Counted from the stretch's first letter, positions 52,303 through 63,320 are shown. The stretch: DNA of 64,000 nucleotides from Ypsolopha sequella (GCA_934047225.1 OW203987.1:5297501-5361500); one strand, 5' to 3'. Program-made: numbers and translations. Notes: generated from the sequence alone by a model not told the origin.

Positions 52303-52741
52303 TTAAGGGAGCACCCAGCGTTTGCCTTTGCCTCTATCTTTTTCTTTATGTGTAAGGAGTAAAGAAAATAACCAAACTTTTGCACTTTTTCCATGTTTTT
52401 CATTTTTTTTTTTCATCATATTGATCTTAAATAAAAAACTATCGTGTATAAACGCTCCAGTCATCTATGAACTTCATTTAAGTAAATAAATCTTCATATC
52501 AAATTACTTATTTAGATAAAAAGTAGGGAAATAGACGAAAAAATTACACGAAAAGAGGTAACTTTGAGAATTTATTCTATCGAGCCAACTTTATCAAATC
52601 GTGTTTCCATCGTGTATACAGTCAGTATATATACCAAATAATACCAATATATTTCCCTAGATTTTAATTTAATTGTTTACTACTTCAAACAAGGGTTATA
52701 AAAACGTGTTTGTGTGTGTAAAAAGCTCCGTGCGCTCTTAA
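52303..52741 (-). mobile_element. TTAA-flanked MITE, family P2, copy 2
   Basis: TTAA at 52303-52306 and 52738-52741. Inverse of 35336-35762 throughout (AGCGTTTGCCTTTGCCTC, AACGCTCCAGTCATCTATGA, AAGGGTTATAAAAACGTGTT). Confidence 0.9.
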
Positions 52742-53600
52742 TATTAAAACGTATGGTTAGTGCCTATTAAATCTAGATACTTAATATAATTAAGAAACCA
52801 AACAGGTTTTCTAGTTAATTTACACCCGGTATGTAATTGGGTCTACCGCGATCAAATTTTTCGCCTTTTTTACGAAAAGGACACCCAACTTTTTGAGGCA
52901 TATATAGGTATATTGTGATAGGTTTAGACACAGTATAGATAAGTAAAACAGTATTATGTCTTCATATAAAATGGCCGAAACGCGCGCTTCCAAATCTCGG
53001 TTTACACCTCATAGTAGGGGTGCGCCGCGCCCCACCCGATTCCCGCGCATTTATGTGGGCAGCCCTAATGCGTGCGTCTACCGAGCGTTGTTTCAAGGAC
53101 ACTGTCCCAGATGTAATACTCGTAGAATTGTTCTCACTGTGCCATAGAGAATATGGCCCAGAAAGACGTCTATTGTTCAACATCTTGTGTACAAGTAATT
53201 CTGTCAACAATCGAAACAGGATACTGCAATCCTATTAGCTCTTCCAATCTTACGTATAGCGCCACAAACCCATCTTTCCCGAAGACGAAGACTCTAACGT
53301 AGTGAATATAGAAGCCATTTTGGTTTGGCCTACCGAAACATATAATTTTGGAGTGGCGAATTGTATCTGCTGGTTCAGTCAGATGTGTTGATAGAAATCG
53401 GTCGCCTGTTATGAAGAGTCTGTAGGCTGTATTCGTCTATGTACTGTGCTTTAGACTAACCTTAACTTTTGGAGCATTTTATTTTTGCATTCAAGGATTC
53501 TGGAAAAAATGTACAGTCATCGAGAAAATCGAGAAAATCTTAGCAAGACGAATGGGCAGAGGTAGGATGTATTTATATATGTAACCTATTAGTATGTAGT
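52742..53600. other. Intergenic DNA with a GC-rich patch
   Basis: GGGTCTACCGCG at 52848 repeats the MITE end of 2085 without a visible partner. 52976-53110 is GC-rich and gives three overlapping chance-like frames. 53377-53414 is the 38-bp exact repeat. No gene recognised. Confidence 0.4.
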
Positions 53601-53734
53601 ATATAGGATGGGATTTGGTCGGCCGCCTGGATTCGTGCTGGGGGCTCGGTTGGTGATCATTGAACCTTGTTCCTGGTCCCTGGCCGGGTCTCCGGTATGG
53701 GTTCGGGCGGTTGATTGGATTTCACCTTGTATAA
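53601..53734. mobile_element. MITE family A, short copy with A-to-G hypermutation
   Basis: 134 bp collinear with the arms of 55626-55905, but nearly every difference is A in the relatives and G here. Left arm: GAATTCATACTGGAGACTCG becomes GGATTCGTGCTGGGGGCTCG. Right arm: GAGTCTCCAGTATGAATTC becomes GGGTCTCCGGTATGGGTTC. I count about 21 A-to-G against about three other changes. The central part of the family is deleted. Confidence 0.85.
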
Positions 53735-53796
53735 TATATATTTTACCTTTTTGATCAATATATATTTGTCTCTTTTTTATGAGATTTTTAATGTAG

Positions 53797-53932
53797 TTTT
53801 GGTTGATTAAAAATTAATAATAAAAAGGTAAAAATGAATCTCAACTGATGCCGGGCCCAGTGGGGCCCGAAATATATCTTGAGTTAAATAATTATTTTTA
53901 CCTTTTTATTATTAATTTTTAATCAACCAAAA
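53797..53932. mobile_element. 136-bp fold-back MITE
   Basis: TTTTGGTTGATTAAAAATTA and TAATTTTTAATCAACCAAAA are exact inverses, and the pairing extends through AATAATAAAAAGGTAAAAAT / ATTTTTACCTTTTTATTATT. The loop has GGGCCCAGTGGGGCCCGAAA. Arms unedited. Confidence 0.9.
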
Positions 53933-54230
53933 TATATTTTACCTATAATTGTAATCGTATATATATTGCTACATTAAATTAAATAAACATTTAATAAATA
54001 TATATTTTTGTAAGATTAAATTTTGACTTGTGAAACGTGTATTTTATATACCTACTTTGCAAAATAAAGTATTTGAATTTGAAAAAAAGGCAATTTTCAC
54101 AAAAAAACTACTCCCCAAACACTACGGCGCTCACCTGCCAGAGTTGCATATCTAGTATATTGAATATTTATTCATTTGCATATCTATATTCCTAAAACAA
54201 GCCAAAACGCAGCTAGAGTCGACTTTTTGT

Positions 54231-54690
54231 TATACAGGTTGATTGGTAATTCGACCTATTCCTTGAAAGGGGTTATACTAGAGATCATTTCTAACGAATT
54301 AAGTCCTATCAACTAGGTGTTGAAAATGAATGGTCTCCGAGTTACGAAGGTTTTTGTATTATTTTTCAAACTTTCAGACTAATAACCAAAAATAAATAAT
54401 TTAAAAATAACTATTCCTCTCTCAGCACTTATTTATTATATTTCTGATAAATGATAGATGAGTGATGATTTATAAAAAAATACGTGCTCTGAATTCCCAT
54501 GATCTCAGAATTAAAAGGTCTTAAGTGGAAAGAAAACCTTTTTTATTTTGTAATTTTTGAAATATCGACGTATTTTACTTGAAAAAAAAATATCATTTTC
54601 GACCCCTAGTTAATAGGCATTATTTGTTGGAAATGATCCCTAGTATAACCCCTTTAAAGGAATAGGTCGAATTACCAATCACCCTGTATA
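54231..54690. mobile_element. 460-bp MITE with TIRs of about 48 bp
   Basis: ATACAGGTTGATTGGTAATT..CGACCTATTCC and inverse GGAATAGGTCGAATTACCAA..TCACCCTGTAT. The interior is AT-rich and non-coding. Confidence 0.9.
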
Positions 54691-55334
54691 TGTATAGAGT
54701 GACGTGCGATTTATGCTGGCTGCTCTCACTCTAAATATTATGTGTTATACAAATTCCAACTTTCCCTTCTTTCGGAACAACGATTAATTTATTCAAGACA
54801 AGACTGATATATTATTTCGGCTATTCGACCTTGTGACGTTAGGTAATCCAAGCTTACCTGTGTCTGGTACTTATTATTCCATGGTGGCACTTCGCCATGT
54901 ATGGACTCCACTTACTTCCTTATGTATCTCGATGTCTTTTTAGGGTTCCGTTAAAACGGGAACAGTGTCCATTTACCCATTAGGTAGTAAGTGTATCAAT
55001 GACCTTCAAATAAAACCACATAATCTAATGATCATACTAAACAACTCTCTGAAGAAAAATACACGCACAAAAGATCAAAGAACATATTCAACAGTAACTT
55101 TAAGACTTTAACTCGCAGGAGGTAGGTCTATTTTAGAACGCTGCGCGTGAACAGCTGTTTCACGGACGACGCTCCTCAAAAAACGCCCGTATCTCGTTCC
55201 GTTAGGGTTCACGCATTTTTGTTTGAAACTCAAATATTTCCTAAACTAATGGTTTAGGCGTGTATGTTTCTTGGGAAAAGTGGTTCAGTATGATCGATAG
55301 CAGTCTGCTATATTCTCCGAACACGGAAGAATAA
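54691..55334. other. Intergenic DNA, nothing recognised
   Basis: Only a scrap of the GGGTTCCGTT type at 54943 noted. Confidence 0.4.
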
Positions 55335-55545
55335 TTTATATAAAAACGGCTCACCTCAATACGTGTTATGATCGGGAAAGCCGACCAATTTCAGCAGATT
55401 TAGACTGCCTTCATCTGGGCGATGAAGCCCAGATGAAGGCAGTCTTCATCGCCCAGATGAAGGCAGTCTAAATCTGCTGAAACTGGTCGGCTTTCCCGAT
55501 TATAACACGTATTGAGGTGAGTCGTTTTTATATAAATCATGAATT
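55335..55545. mobile_element. Repeat H, copy 2: hairpin with expanded centre
   Basis: TATATAAAAACGGCTCACCT and AGGTGAGTCGTTTTTATATA are the outer arms. CAGCAGATTTAGACTGCC and inverse GGCAGTCTAAATCTGCTG the inner ones. The centre repeats CCCAGATGAAGGCAGTCT, so the single-arm form at 50965 has become a long near-perfect palindrome here. Confidence 0.85.
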
Positions 55546-55625
55546 ATCTTCAAGTCTCATTTAATTCTATAACGGAAGAATAAATTATCTTTAGTTTTGC
55601 GGGGACTATCCTCTAAAATTCTATA

Positions 55626-55905
55626 TATGAGGTGAAATTTAATCAACCACCTGAATTCATACTGGAGACTCGGTTAGTGATTAGGAACAATGTTTAACGA
55701 CCAAAAGGTGAAATTCGAAAAAAAAAATTGTTGCTCCTATACTGCCCATACTAGGATTTGTAATTGAACTAGTCCAGTGTGAATGGGAGCAACACATTTT
55801 TTTTTACGATTTCCAAGAAAGTGGTAATTCTTGGAACTTCGTTCCTGATCACTAGCCGAGTCTCCAGTATGAATTCAGGCGGTTGATTAAATTTCACCTT
55901 GTATA
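55626..55905. mobile_element. MITE family A, copy 2 (reference copy)
   Basis: GGTGAAATTTAATCAACCAC and inverse GCGGTTGATTAAATTTCACC with inner CTGGAGACTCGG / CCGAGTCTCCAG. Arms of about 60 bp nearly perfectly complementary. Confidence 0.9.
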
Positions 55906-56094
55906 AGATTAATCTAAAATTCTATATAAAGATATAAATCTTTAACAATACGGTACGTTGCAATTGCAACCGTTTCCTACATTCAATTAGATGATAATAA
56001 CGCCAACTGTATCGCATGCAGTTTTGTCATGAAGTCATTGTGTTCACGCAAGTTCGCCACGCCTGCGCGTGCGCAGCGCACGTCGCGTCGCCGT
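55906..56094. other. Spacer, nothing recognised
   Basis: CpG-rich near 56050-56100. Confidence 0.4.
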
Positions 56095-56172
56095 CTCGTC
56101 GGTGCTCGAACCCGGAACCTGACGCTTGCCGGTCTGATGCAACCGTTGCGTGCTGCCAACTGCCTCTGAAAA
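56095..56172 (-). mobile_element. tRNA-like SINE head
   Basis: The minus strand shows GGTTCCGGGTTCGAGCACC (B box) and upstream AGTTGGCAGCACGCAACG (A-box-like). The spacing fits a tRNA-derived head, but the stems do not all pair. Confidence 0.5.
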
Positions 56173-56309
56173 AGTTCGCTTAATTATTCCGAATAGGCTA
56201 GATTTATGTGAATTTTGAATAATTAGAATTACATTAAAAACAGTAAGGATGTATTTATGGTATATTTCAAATAAATGAATATTTTAAAACTTTTGTTTTT
56301 ATATTATAC

Positions 56310-56501
56310 TAACAAATGCCCTGACTGACTGATTGACTGATCTGTCAACGTTTAGACCATTAATTTGTTCTGTGGTCCAGACCAAACGGCTGGACCTAGG
56401 AACATGAAATTTGGACATCCGCTAAGAAGGGATTTTAGGAAGTTCCCATGGGATCGGGAGAAACGGGATTAACGCGAGCAACGCTGCGGGGCGTCTGCTA
56501 G
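56310..56501 (+). mobile_element. Helitron-like non-autonomous element
   Basis: CCCTGACTGACTGATTGACT, a central GGACATCCGCTAAGAAGG and a terminal GGCGTCTGCTAG followed by T are in the order I recognise from lepidopteran non-autonomous Helitrons, which end CTRR before T. The subterminal hairpin is weak, so the class is tentative. Confidence 0.5.
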
Positions 56502-57188
56502 TTTATATTAAATACAAAAACACTTTACATATTAAAATAATATTTCGACAATTTATATTATTTGTTGGCATCCGAGGAATAATGTTATAAAATAATATAG
56601 CAACGTGACATTAAATTGTAGAATATTTATATATATTTACCTATATAATTATATATCAAAAATAAAAGAAAACAGCTGATAACAGTAATATAAATATATT
56701 TAACAATATAATATAAAATGTATACATTTAAAACATAATTATTTATTTGAATGAAGGGTTATTATGTTAAATTTTCGATACAACCGCTAAAGAAGTTAAA
56801 GTTCCGCTAGATCTAGCACCGAAACCGCTGAGTTGGCAACACTTGCGTGCTGTTATATTGCTGTGACATAATTGATCAGGCAAACATCGATACTGCCCCC
56901 CGCAACTTTTAGATACACTTGTTTGACCAAAATAGTCCATATTACTACTGAATAGAAGCAATGCCACGCGTTTTTAGTACACATGTTGTTTGTAAACATT
57001 GTCTGTTTTAGTTTGAGGTAGAGGAATTAAATGGAAATGGATTAGTTGTGTTCAGATATCATACAAGTGTTGTTACTGTCTGATAAACTTCATATGATAA
57101 TATCAGTATATTTTTTTCTTACCAATGTTTTGCAAATATACCCAAAATTAAATACTATCGGAGAAAGACATTGCTGAATGTGAAACCG
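56502..57188. other. AT-rich intergenic DNA, nothing recognised
   Basis: The minus frame at 56767-56967 has no recognisable motif. Confidence 0.4.
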
Positions 57189-57315
57189 GGAGCCTATTGT
57201 GTATCTTTGCGTTGGTTGTCAGCTAGTTGCCAACCATCAAAAACATCGATAAAAACTGAACTTTCAAAATTGCCTTCAGTGGTTATTGAACTATTTACGA
57301 AATGTGACGTCATAT
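57189..57315. repeat. Element G, partial copy 3
   Basis: CCTATTGTGTATCTTTGCG, CATCAAAAACATCGATAAAA and ATTGAACTATTTACGAA match the left half of 43591-43823. The right half is absent. Confidence 0.8.
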
Positions 57316-57389
57316 AAAATACGTATATTTAAAATAAGTAGAGTGAATGCAGTGGAAATACGGAAATGACAGAGTAAAAAATATCGTTT

Positions 57390-57692
57390 TACGGCCTGAA
57401 AGAAGATGTAGTGAGTAGAATAGAACAATTTGGAAATGTAGAGAGGATGAATGAAAGTAGAGTGGCGAAAGTAATTTATGGTTCGCAAGTCGAACCTCCA
57501 TCTAGAAGGACGTATGCTGACCAAATTAGCGACATACTAAAGAAGGGCCATGTCTAAAGTACCCGGAATAGAAGAGCTTGTAATACTAGATTGGCGGATG
57601 TGGAAGAGGCGAAGGAGGTGTCAGGATCGTAACAGATGGAAATCTGTAGTCTCTGCTTACCCCTTTGGGAGACAAGCGTGAGTATATGTATG
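57390..57692 (+). pseudogene. LINE C-terminal fragment
   Basis: One plus frame gives RLKEDVVSRIEQFGNVERMN, then ESRVAKVIYGSQVEPPSRRT and YADQISDILKKGHV before a stop. Another frame continues CQDRNRWKSVVSAYPFGRQA to a TGA, then an ATGTATGTATAT tail. This is the usual C-terminus of a lepidopteran LINE group (GHVxRM..SRxxKxxYxxxV..RxRRxxxDQI..ILKKG..RCxDRxRWxxVVSAYPxGRQ). At least one frameshift separates the parts. RT and endonuclease domains are absent. Confidence 0.7.
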
Positions 57693-57968
57693 TATATATT
57701 TATTTAATAGAGCATGACGTAAAGTACGACCGAGACGATATTTTAATTTTCATTAAAATTTAACATAAATGTGTTGTTTTTGTTTACAAAGGTAGTTTAA
57801 AATTATAATTTTCTTGAGACTTTGGTCTTCCTTAATGGGGAAAGTTCCGGGATAGACTTTTATATTGAGATTTTTACTAGATACTTTTCAAATTTGCTCC
57901 AAAGTTGATAAAACTGCAATATGAATGTGTAGATAATCAACCACTCTGGCGAAGAAGGTAGCACTGCC

Positions 57969-58230
57969 CAGTGGCGTGCACAGAACTTTTTGCTGGAAAA
58001 GCAAACAATTGGTCAAGAACAACAATAAAAAATATATAAAAAAAATTAAATATCACTTTGAAAAAAAAAAAATTGTATAGGAAATTTTCACTCTAGGGTA
58101 GACATTGTCTACCCTGGCGTCATACAAATTTTTTTTTTCAAAGTGATATTTAAATTTTTTCATATTTTTTTTATTGTTGTCCTTGACCAATTGTTTGCTT
58201 TTCCAGCAAAAAGTTCTGTGCACGCCACTG
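57969..58230. mobile_element. 262-bp hAT MITE with perfect 8-bp TSD
   Basis: TSD GCACTGCC at 57961-57968 and 58231-58238. Arms CAGTGGCGTGCACAGAACTT / AAGTTCTGTGCACGCCACTG and GGAAAAGCAAACAATTGGTC / its inverse. The centre TAGGGTAGACATTGTCTACC is itself palindromic. Confidence 0.95.
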
Positions 58231-58255
58231 GCACTGCCAAGGATACGAGTAAATA

Positions 58256-58640
58256 TCTACAATGGATGGTCCAAGGCAATCTTCATACAAATTTGTGGGA
58301 ACCAATAACGACGACAGAAGTATTATTATTTAATTCTGTTACCTTTTTCCACACGTTCCATCAAATCAACTTTACACCCGCGAATAATCAGTTTTTTTAC
58401 AAACAAACTTTTTTAGATTCTATTTTTGTTATTTAAAACTTTTGTAATCCAATGTATGAAAGTTTTAAATTGCAAAATTAGACCGTTAAAACATTTTGTT
58501 TTTAAGAAAAACTGAATATTCGCGGGTGTAGAGTTGATGGAACGTGTGGAAAAAGGTAACAGAATTAAATAATAATACTTCTGTCGTCGTTATTGGTTCT
58601 CACAAGTTTTATAAAAACTACCTTGTACCATCCACCTTAA
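58256..58640. mobile_element. 385-bp long-TIR element
   Basis: GGAACCAATAACGACGACAG / CTGTCGTCGTTATTGGTTCT and CCACACGTTCCATCAA / TTGATGGAACGTGTGG. The outer ends TGGATGGTCCAAGG / CCTTGTACCATCCA are more diverged. Confidence 0.85.
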
Positions 58641-58930
58641 GAGTTGCTTTATTGGATATACTTCATACATTTCGAAAATAAAAGTAATATCAGCTTTGCA
58701 AACAGATAACATCGCGTCTGATGGATGACTCAGGGGATCCAAGAGCTGGAGCTTACCTCTCTCGGTCAACGCATTAGTCCTATACAACGAGGTAATGGAG
58801 CCAGTGCCTTGGGTACCCTGCCCGGTGACCGCGATGACTTGAATAAAGTCTTTTATTTTAGTTTGTAATATATTTATTTTTAAAAATGTGATAGGAGCAT
58901 TACTTTTCCCTTTGGTTTGCATCTTGATCC
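58641..58930 (-). repeat. Probable LINE 3' region
   Basis: The minus strand reads GGTCACCGGGCAGGGTACCC, TCTGTTTGCAAAGCTGATAT and a C-rich middle I associate with a dispersed lepidopteran LINE 3' region. No motif proves it. Confidence 0.35.
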
Positions 58931-59967
58931 TAAAAAACTATATACTCAGCTCAACGCACGTAAACGTGATGGTAATCGGTACCCTATGTATCGAGTAACA
59001 AGATGTGACCAATTAGTAGTTGTGTAGAAAAAAAACCGGCTATGTGCGAGTCAGACTCGCGTACCTTGGGTTCCGTATTGTGGATGATAAATTTAATTTT
59101 GTAATCTGTAAGTGAAGGGCGGGGCGCTTGGAAAAATTCGCCTTCGTCAATAGCGCGCAAAGGTGTTAAATGTTCTCAAAATCTAAAAATAACTTAAGGG
59201 AATCATTGAGTTAGAGCCCGCGGTCACGATAGGTATTTTATTTACTGAAACAGTGGAGATCGGAGACTCAACCGTCCCTTGAGCAGATAAAGATCAATTG
59301 GACATAACACCGTACAACCACGCTAAGTATAGATTTCGCAAGGCGAATTTTATTCCCAAGTATTATTATAAAAAAAAAACTAAACGTTTTAGGAAAAATC
59401 TGTTCATTTCAGAGTGTAATAAAGTTTATACAGGTTTTAATCCATAATTAATATGTATGGAATTTTGCTCAAGTAATCTTAAACCTCGACATGACAACTT
59501 TTTTTAAGAGCAATCTTTGTTGTTTATTTTCTCTTTACTGGAATGACTTCAGATGATTCTGTTTCGCTAAGTGTGTCCATTATATTCTAGGCAGAAATAT
59601 ATATATATATTTTTTACTTATAGTATTGCTAGATTCTTCAAATCACGAAGAATAAATTAGGGAACTTTGATGTTATTGCGGGGCCTATCCTCAATGATAG
59701 CTTTAAGGTGTTGTAATAAGCTAACCTTTATTGTAGCTGCGGGCAATAAAATTTCCTTGAAATACACTTAAACAAAATAATAGGGGTTTCTTACCTTGGC
59801 TACGCATGGGCTACGAAACCCTAAAATTGCACCTCTATAAAATCCAGAAATAGGGCTTGAGCGAGCGGTTAACGAGACTCAAATTAGAAACTGGGCGTTT
59901 ATTGTGTTTTTTATCACCGTTCAACTATGTAGTGGTGAGAATGAAAATACTTAAGTGTACTCATCTC
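58931..59967. other. Intergenic DNA with repeat scraps
   Basis: AAAAACCGGCTATGTGCGAG and TTGGGTTCCGTATTG near 59030-59095 belong to the GGGTTCCGTA family. A short (AT)n run lies near 59600. No gene. Confidence 0.4.
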
Positions 59968-60395
59968 TTAAGAGGCTATGCGAACTTTATTTTTGTCACT
60001 GTCACTCCATGCGAAAAATCACGCAGTGCGAGAGGGGTGGATTCAGAGCGAAAGCGAAAAATGTTAGTTTTATAATTTTTATAAAAAAACTAAAACAGCT
60101 AGCAAAATTTCAAATATCAAATCTCTAGTTATTGTTGAAACACACCTAATAAAATATGTTTGAGTTCTGTATATGGTTCCTATTCGTCAAACGAGGAGAA
60201 AAAGTGTGTTTGAAGACCTCATTTCAACAATTATTTCTATCGAGGAAAATATATCCAAACATGTTTTCCAATTTCAAATCCCTAGATTATATAGTCAAGA
60301 TGCATATATATACAAAAAACTGATTATAATTTTCCGTGTATTTCATGAAATACACAGAAAAGAAACACCCGTATTTTTTTCGCATATCGCCTTAA
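59968..60395 (-). mobile_element. TTAA-flanked MITE, family Q, copy 2
   Basis: TTAA at 59968-59971 and 60392-60395. Inverse of 21387-21781 along its length (GTTCCTATTCGTCAAACGAG, TCATTTCAACAATTATTTCT, TGTATTTCATGAAATACA). Confidence 0.9.
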
Positions 60396-60615
60396 TACAT
60401 TCATGTCAGAAATGGTGATTCTTAAAATCAAGTTAGGTCATCACATTAGTCATAAGGTCTAACTGCATTTTAATTTCAATTTTAAGTCAGCTGTATATTT
60501 TCGTTATTTACAAGATATTCAAAATTGTATTGTTCTTAGAATGTTATTTTGTGTGTGTTGTATTGTGTTGTGACGATAAATAAAATTTTTATCTGTCTAT
60601 CTATTTTTATCTGAT

Positions 60616-60905
60616 ATACAAGGTGAATTTTTGATCATCGTCCAAATTCATACTGGTGGCTTAGTATGTGATCAGTATCATGGACCAATAACAATTTTTG
60701 TGAAATTCGTAAAATGAAATTTCGACTCCCCTTAGTGATTCACTCGGGTGAGTGGAACTGAATTTCTATGGGAAGCCGAAATTTCAATTTATTCGTAAAT
60801 TTCAATTTATTCGTATTTCACAAAAATTGTTACTGATCCAAGATACTGATCACTTATTAAGCCTCCAGTATGAATTTGGACGATGATCAAAAAGTCACCT
60901 TGTAT
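60616..60905. mobile_element. MITE family B, copy 4
   Basis: ATACAAGGTGAATTTTTGAT..CATACTGG / CCAGTATGAATTTGGACGAT..GTCACCTTGTAT. A 20-bp internal duplication (AATTTCAATTTATTCGTA) explains its extra length. Confidence 0.9.
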
Positions 60906-61217
60906 ATCTATCTGTCTATCTGCATATTTATTTTGGTTCAGACTGGATCGATAAGAATTAAGTAATTATAGAACTCCCGTTCTGTTGTCCGAGTATTTTT
61001 GCTATTCGCTGTCTGATTTGTGGCCAGTCTATGAATTATATATGATATGGATCAAGTGATTAAGTAATTTCTATTAATATAAATTATGTTCTTCTATTTG
61101 CCTTGTCATTATTCATAATGCCCGGGAAATATAAATAATGCCTCATATATCACTTGGTCTACAGCATATAATATATATACGAGTATGTAAGTAGTAGGTA
61201 ATTTTCAGAACATCATA

Positions 61218-61236
61218 TACACACACACACACACCC
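61218..61236. repeat. (AC)n microsatellite
   Basis: About nine units. Confidence 0.9.
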
Positions 61237-61483
61237 TTGTTCGCGGGACAAATGTTGTGCGGACCTGTACCAAAATCCTCATTGTGCGGTCCTACCTTTC
61301 CCGTTGACTTAGGCGAGTGTATTTGCTTACACGATGTACGGCTGTCTTTTTCTAGCATGAACATCTAACAGAATTTCGTTAACACTCTCTGGAGACAGAG
61401 ATACAAGCAATCAAAATTCTTGTCAAAAATACGGCTTGTGCGGTCCTAAAATTTTGTGCGGACCGTCCGCTCAACAAGGGTTT
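61233..61483. mobile_element. Possible TIR element with CCCTTGTT ends
   Basis: CCCTTGTTCGCGGGACAAAT and GTGCGGACC on the left face GGACCGTCCGCTCAACAAGGG-type sequence on the right. TIRs are short and imperfect and no TSD is clear. Confidence 0.45.
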
Positions 61484-61486
61484 TGC

Positions 61487-61690
61487 GGACGTTAATACAC
61501 AGAGTCCGCACTTTAGTGGGTTAACGTACGAAATAACACAACGTCCGTACGTTGTTGGTTTGGTGAACGAAATTACACAGCGACCGCATTTTGATTAAAT
61601 ACCGTACTAAATTATATGCTCCGTCTGCACACACTATTCGCACTATAATGGTTTTGTATACGAAATTACACTCCTCGTCTACCCTTTGAC
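61487..61690. repeat. Degenerate tandem repeat of about 39 bp
   Basis: ACGTTAATACACAGAGTCCG, ACGAAATAACACAACGTCCG, ACGAAATTACACAGCGACCG, ACTAAATTATATGCTCCG and ACGAAATTACACTCCTCG recur about every 39-55 bp. Confidence 0.65.
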
Positions 61691-61782
61691 CGTTCCATTT
61701 CATAAAGCGACGATATTTAGTATCGGTAAAGCATTAAATTTCAAACTGTACAAAGTACCTTTTACATAAACTTTTACCTTTT

Positions 61783-61965
61783 ACATGGACTGGCCATATT
61801 TGTCGCCGACATGATAACCGTTGGGACCAAAAGGCATTAAAATGGAGATCACGTACAGCAAAGCGTAGCGTAGGCCACCCTCGTGCCCGTTGGACTGAAG
61901 ATCTGAAGGACGTTACGGGTAGCAGCTGGATGAGGATGACTGAGGACCGCCAAGAGTGGCGTGAT
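61783..61965 (+). pseudogene. RTE-type LINE C-terminus, plus strand
   Basis: An open plus-strand stretch reads FTWTGHICRRHDNRWDQKAL, then KWRSRTAKRSVGHPRARWTE and DLKDVTGSSWMRMTEDRQEW before losing similarity at GAGTGGCGT. It is the same domain as at 39478-39690 and is free of stops here. The final IGEAYVQQW block and the tail are missing. It meets the minus-strand LINE body at about 61966, tail to tail. Confidence 0.8.
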
Positions 61966-61979
61966 CAATATCACCAATA

Positions 61980-62675
61980 TCACCATATCCTCCCAATGGG
62001 AGGCCTATGTCGGACGGACATGGAAGCGGAATCATACAGACATTTCAGCATCTCCACGTAAAGCCAGTCAATTTGGCATCGCTGCAAGGAATGCAGAACA
62101 GACCAAGTTTCAAGGGAGTCGAAGGCTTTCTCGTAGTCCACAAACGCTAGACATAAAGGCTGATTATACTCTTGTGATTTCTGTATGATCTGCCTTACCG
62201 TGTGGATGTGGTCCACGGTGCTGTAGCTTTTTCGAAATCTAGCCTGCTTTGGAGGTTGGAAGTCGTGGAATCGTTGGGAGAGATGATTTGTGATAACTCT
62301 TGAGAAAAGCTTGTAGGTGTGGCTCAGGAGCGCGATTGGCCTAAAGTTCTTCAGTAGCATTTTGTCCCCTTTCTTGAAGAACAAAATTACCAGGCTCCTG
62401 CTCCACTCCTTTGGCGTAGTTCCGGTGCGAATGACGACATTAAAGAGGTCCTGTAGCTGTCTGAGTATAGGGGAACTTCTAGCTTTCAGGAAATCGGTTG
62501 TGATGCCATCTTCGCCCGGCGCCTTGTTATTTTTTAGCTGCTTAAGAGCTATCCCAATCTCTTCCATTTCGACATCCGGGAGTTCATCGGTATAGTGGCG
62601 GGTCAAAAGTGCACGTTTGTCGTCCTGATTTGCAGGCAGTTGGCTTGGGAGCATGTGAAGTATATAGGAGCCCAT
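61980..62675 (-). pseudogene. RTE-type LINE reverse transcriptase, N-terminal half
   Basis: A 231-residue minus frame carries the early RT blocks: KAPGEDGITTDFL (block 1), VILFFKKGDK (block 2), NFRPIALLSHTYKLFSRVI (block 2a), QARFRKSYSTVDHIHTVRQ (block 3; the family has QAGFR..ST) and LAFVDYEKAFDS with the first catalytic Asp (block 4). It ends after CLYDSASMSVR, before the YADD block that holds the other two catalytic Asp residues, because the LINE is cut at about 61970. The first 20 residues from the nominal Met belong to a neighbouring frame. The true frame upstream contains SRPEILTEIENFYGLLYTSH, showing a frameshift near 62640. Confidence 0.85.
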
Positions 62676-62762
62676 AGAAATTCTCGATTTCAGTGAGGAT
62701 TTCTGGCCTAGAGGTAATATTTCTACTGTCAGATGTTTTCAGCTTCGTCAGATTAGTTCTTC

Positions 62763-63320
62763 CTAACAGCTGGGCAAAATTTTTCGAGCCTTTGTCGAAA
62801 AATTCGCTGCTTTAATGATGCGAGTGATATGTCGGCACAGTTCAAAACGAATTTGCCTAATAACACGCTTATTAAGAAGGGGGTAATCTGCCGAATCTGA
62901 AGACATTTCCCGTCTTTGCCTCATCAGGTCCAAAGTTTCGCTTGAAATCTTGGACTTCTTTTTCTTTCGCTCCGGCTTAAAATAAGCCCTGCCAACTTTG
63001 CACACGACATTCATGAAATTGTTAGCAAGCTGGTCAACGTCCTCAGTGGTTTCCAACAAGGCAAATCGGTTCTGAAGGTCCATTTGGAATTTCTGGGATC
63101 CCGCAGCGATTTGGCGCAGAGAAGGATGGAGCGTAGACTTTATCAGACGGTTTCTCTCCAGCTGTAAGTCGATATTCAAGATGCTTCGGATAAGTCGGTG
63201 ATCGCTACTGGTACTAAACCTATTGATCACGGAGACATCTTGGAATATGTGCTTTTGATCCGTCATGATGAAGTCTATCTCATTTTTTGTCTTACCATCG
63301 GGGCTTCGCCAGCTCCACTT
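62763..63320 (-). pseudogene. RTE-type LINE, end of endonuclease and connector
   Basis: Minus frame directly after an in-frame TAA at about 63325. SPDGKTKNEIDFIM and VINRFSTSSDHRLI carry the last endonuclease motifs, the catalytic Asp and the SDH box with the general-base His. They are followed by a charged linker (YFKPERKKKKSKISSETLDL) that leads to the RT. The frame breaks at about 62763. Catalytic residues of this part are intact, but it is separated by stops from both neighbours. Confidence 0.8.

Noticed and set aside
52956..53238. GC-rich overlapping frames as host exons
   Set aside because: Three frames on two strands are open over the same GC-rich patch, none with a recognisable domain or clear splice sites.
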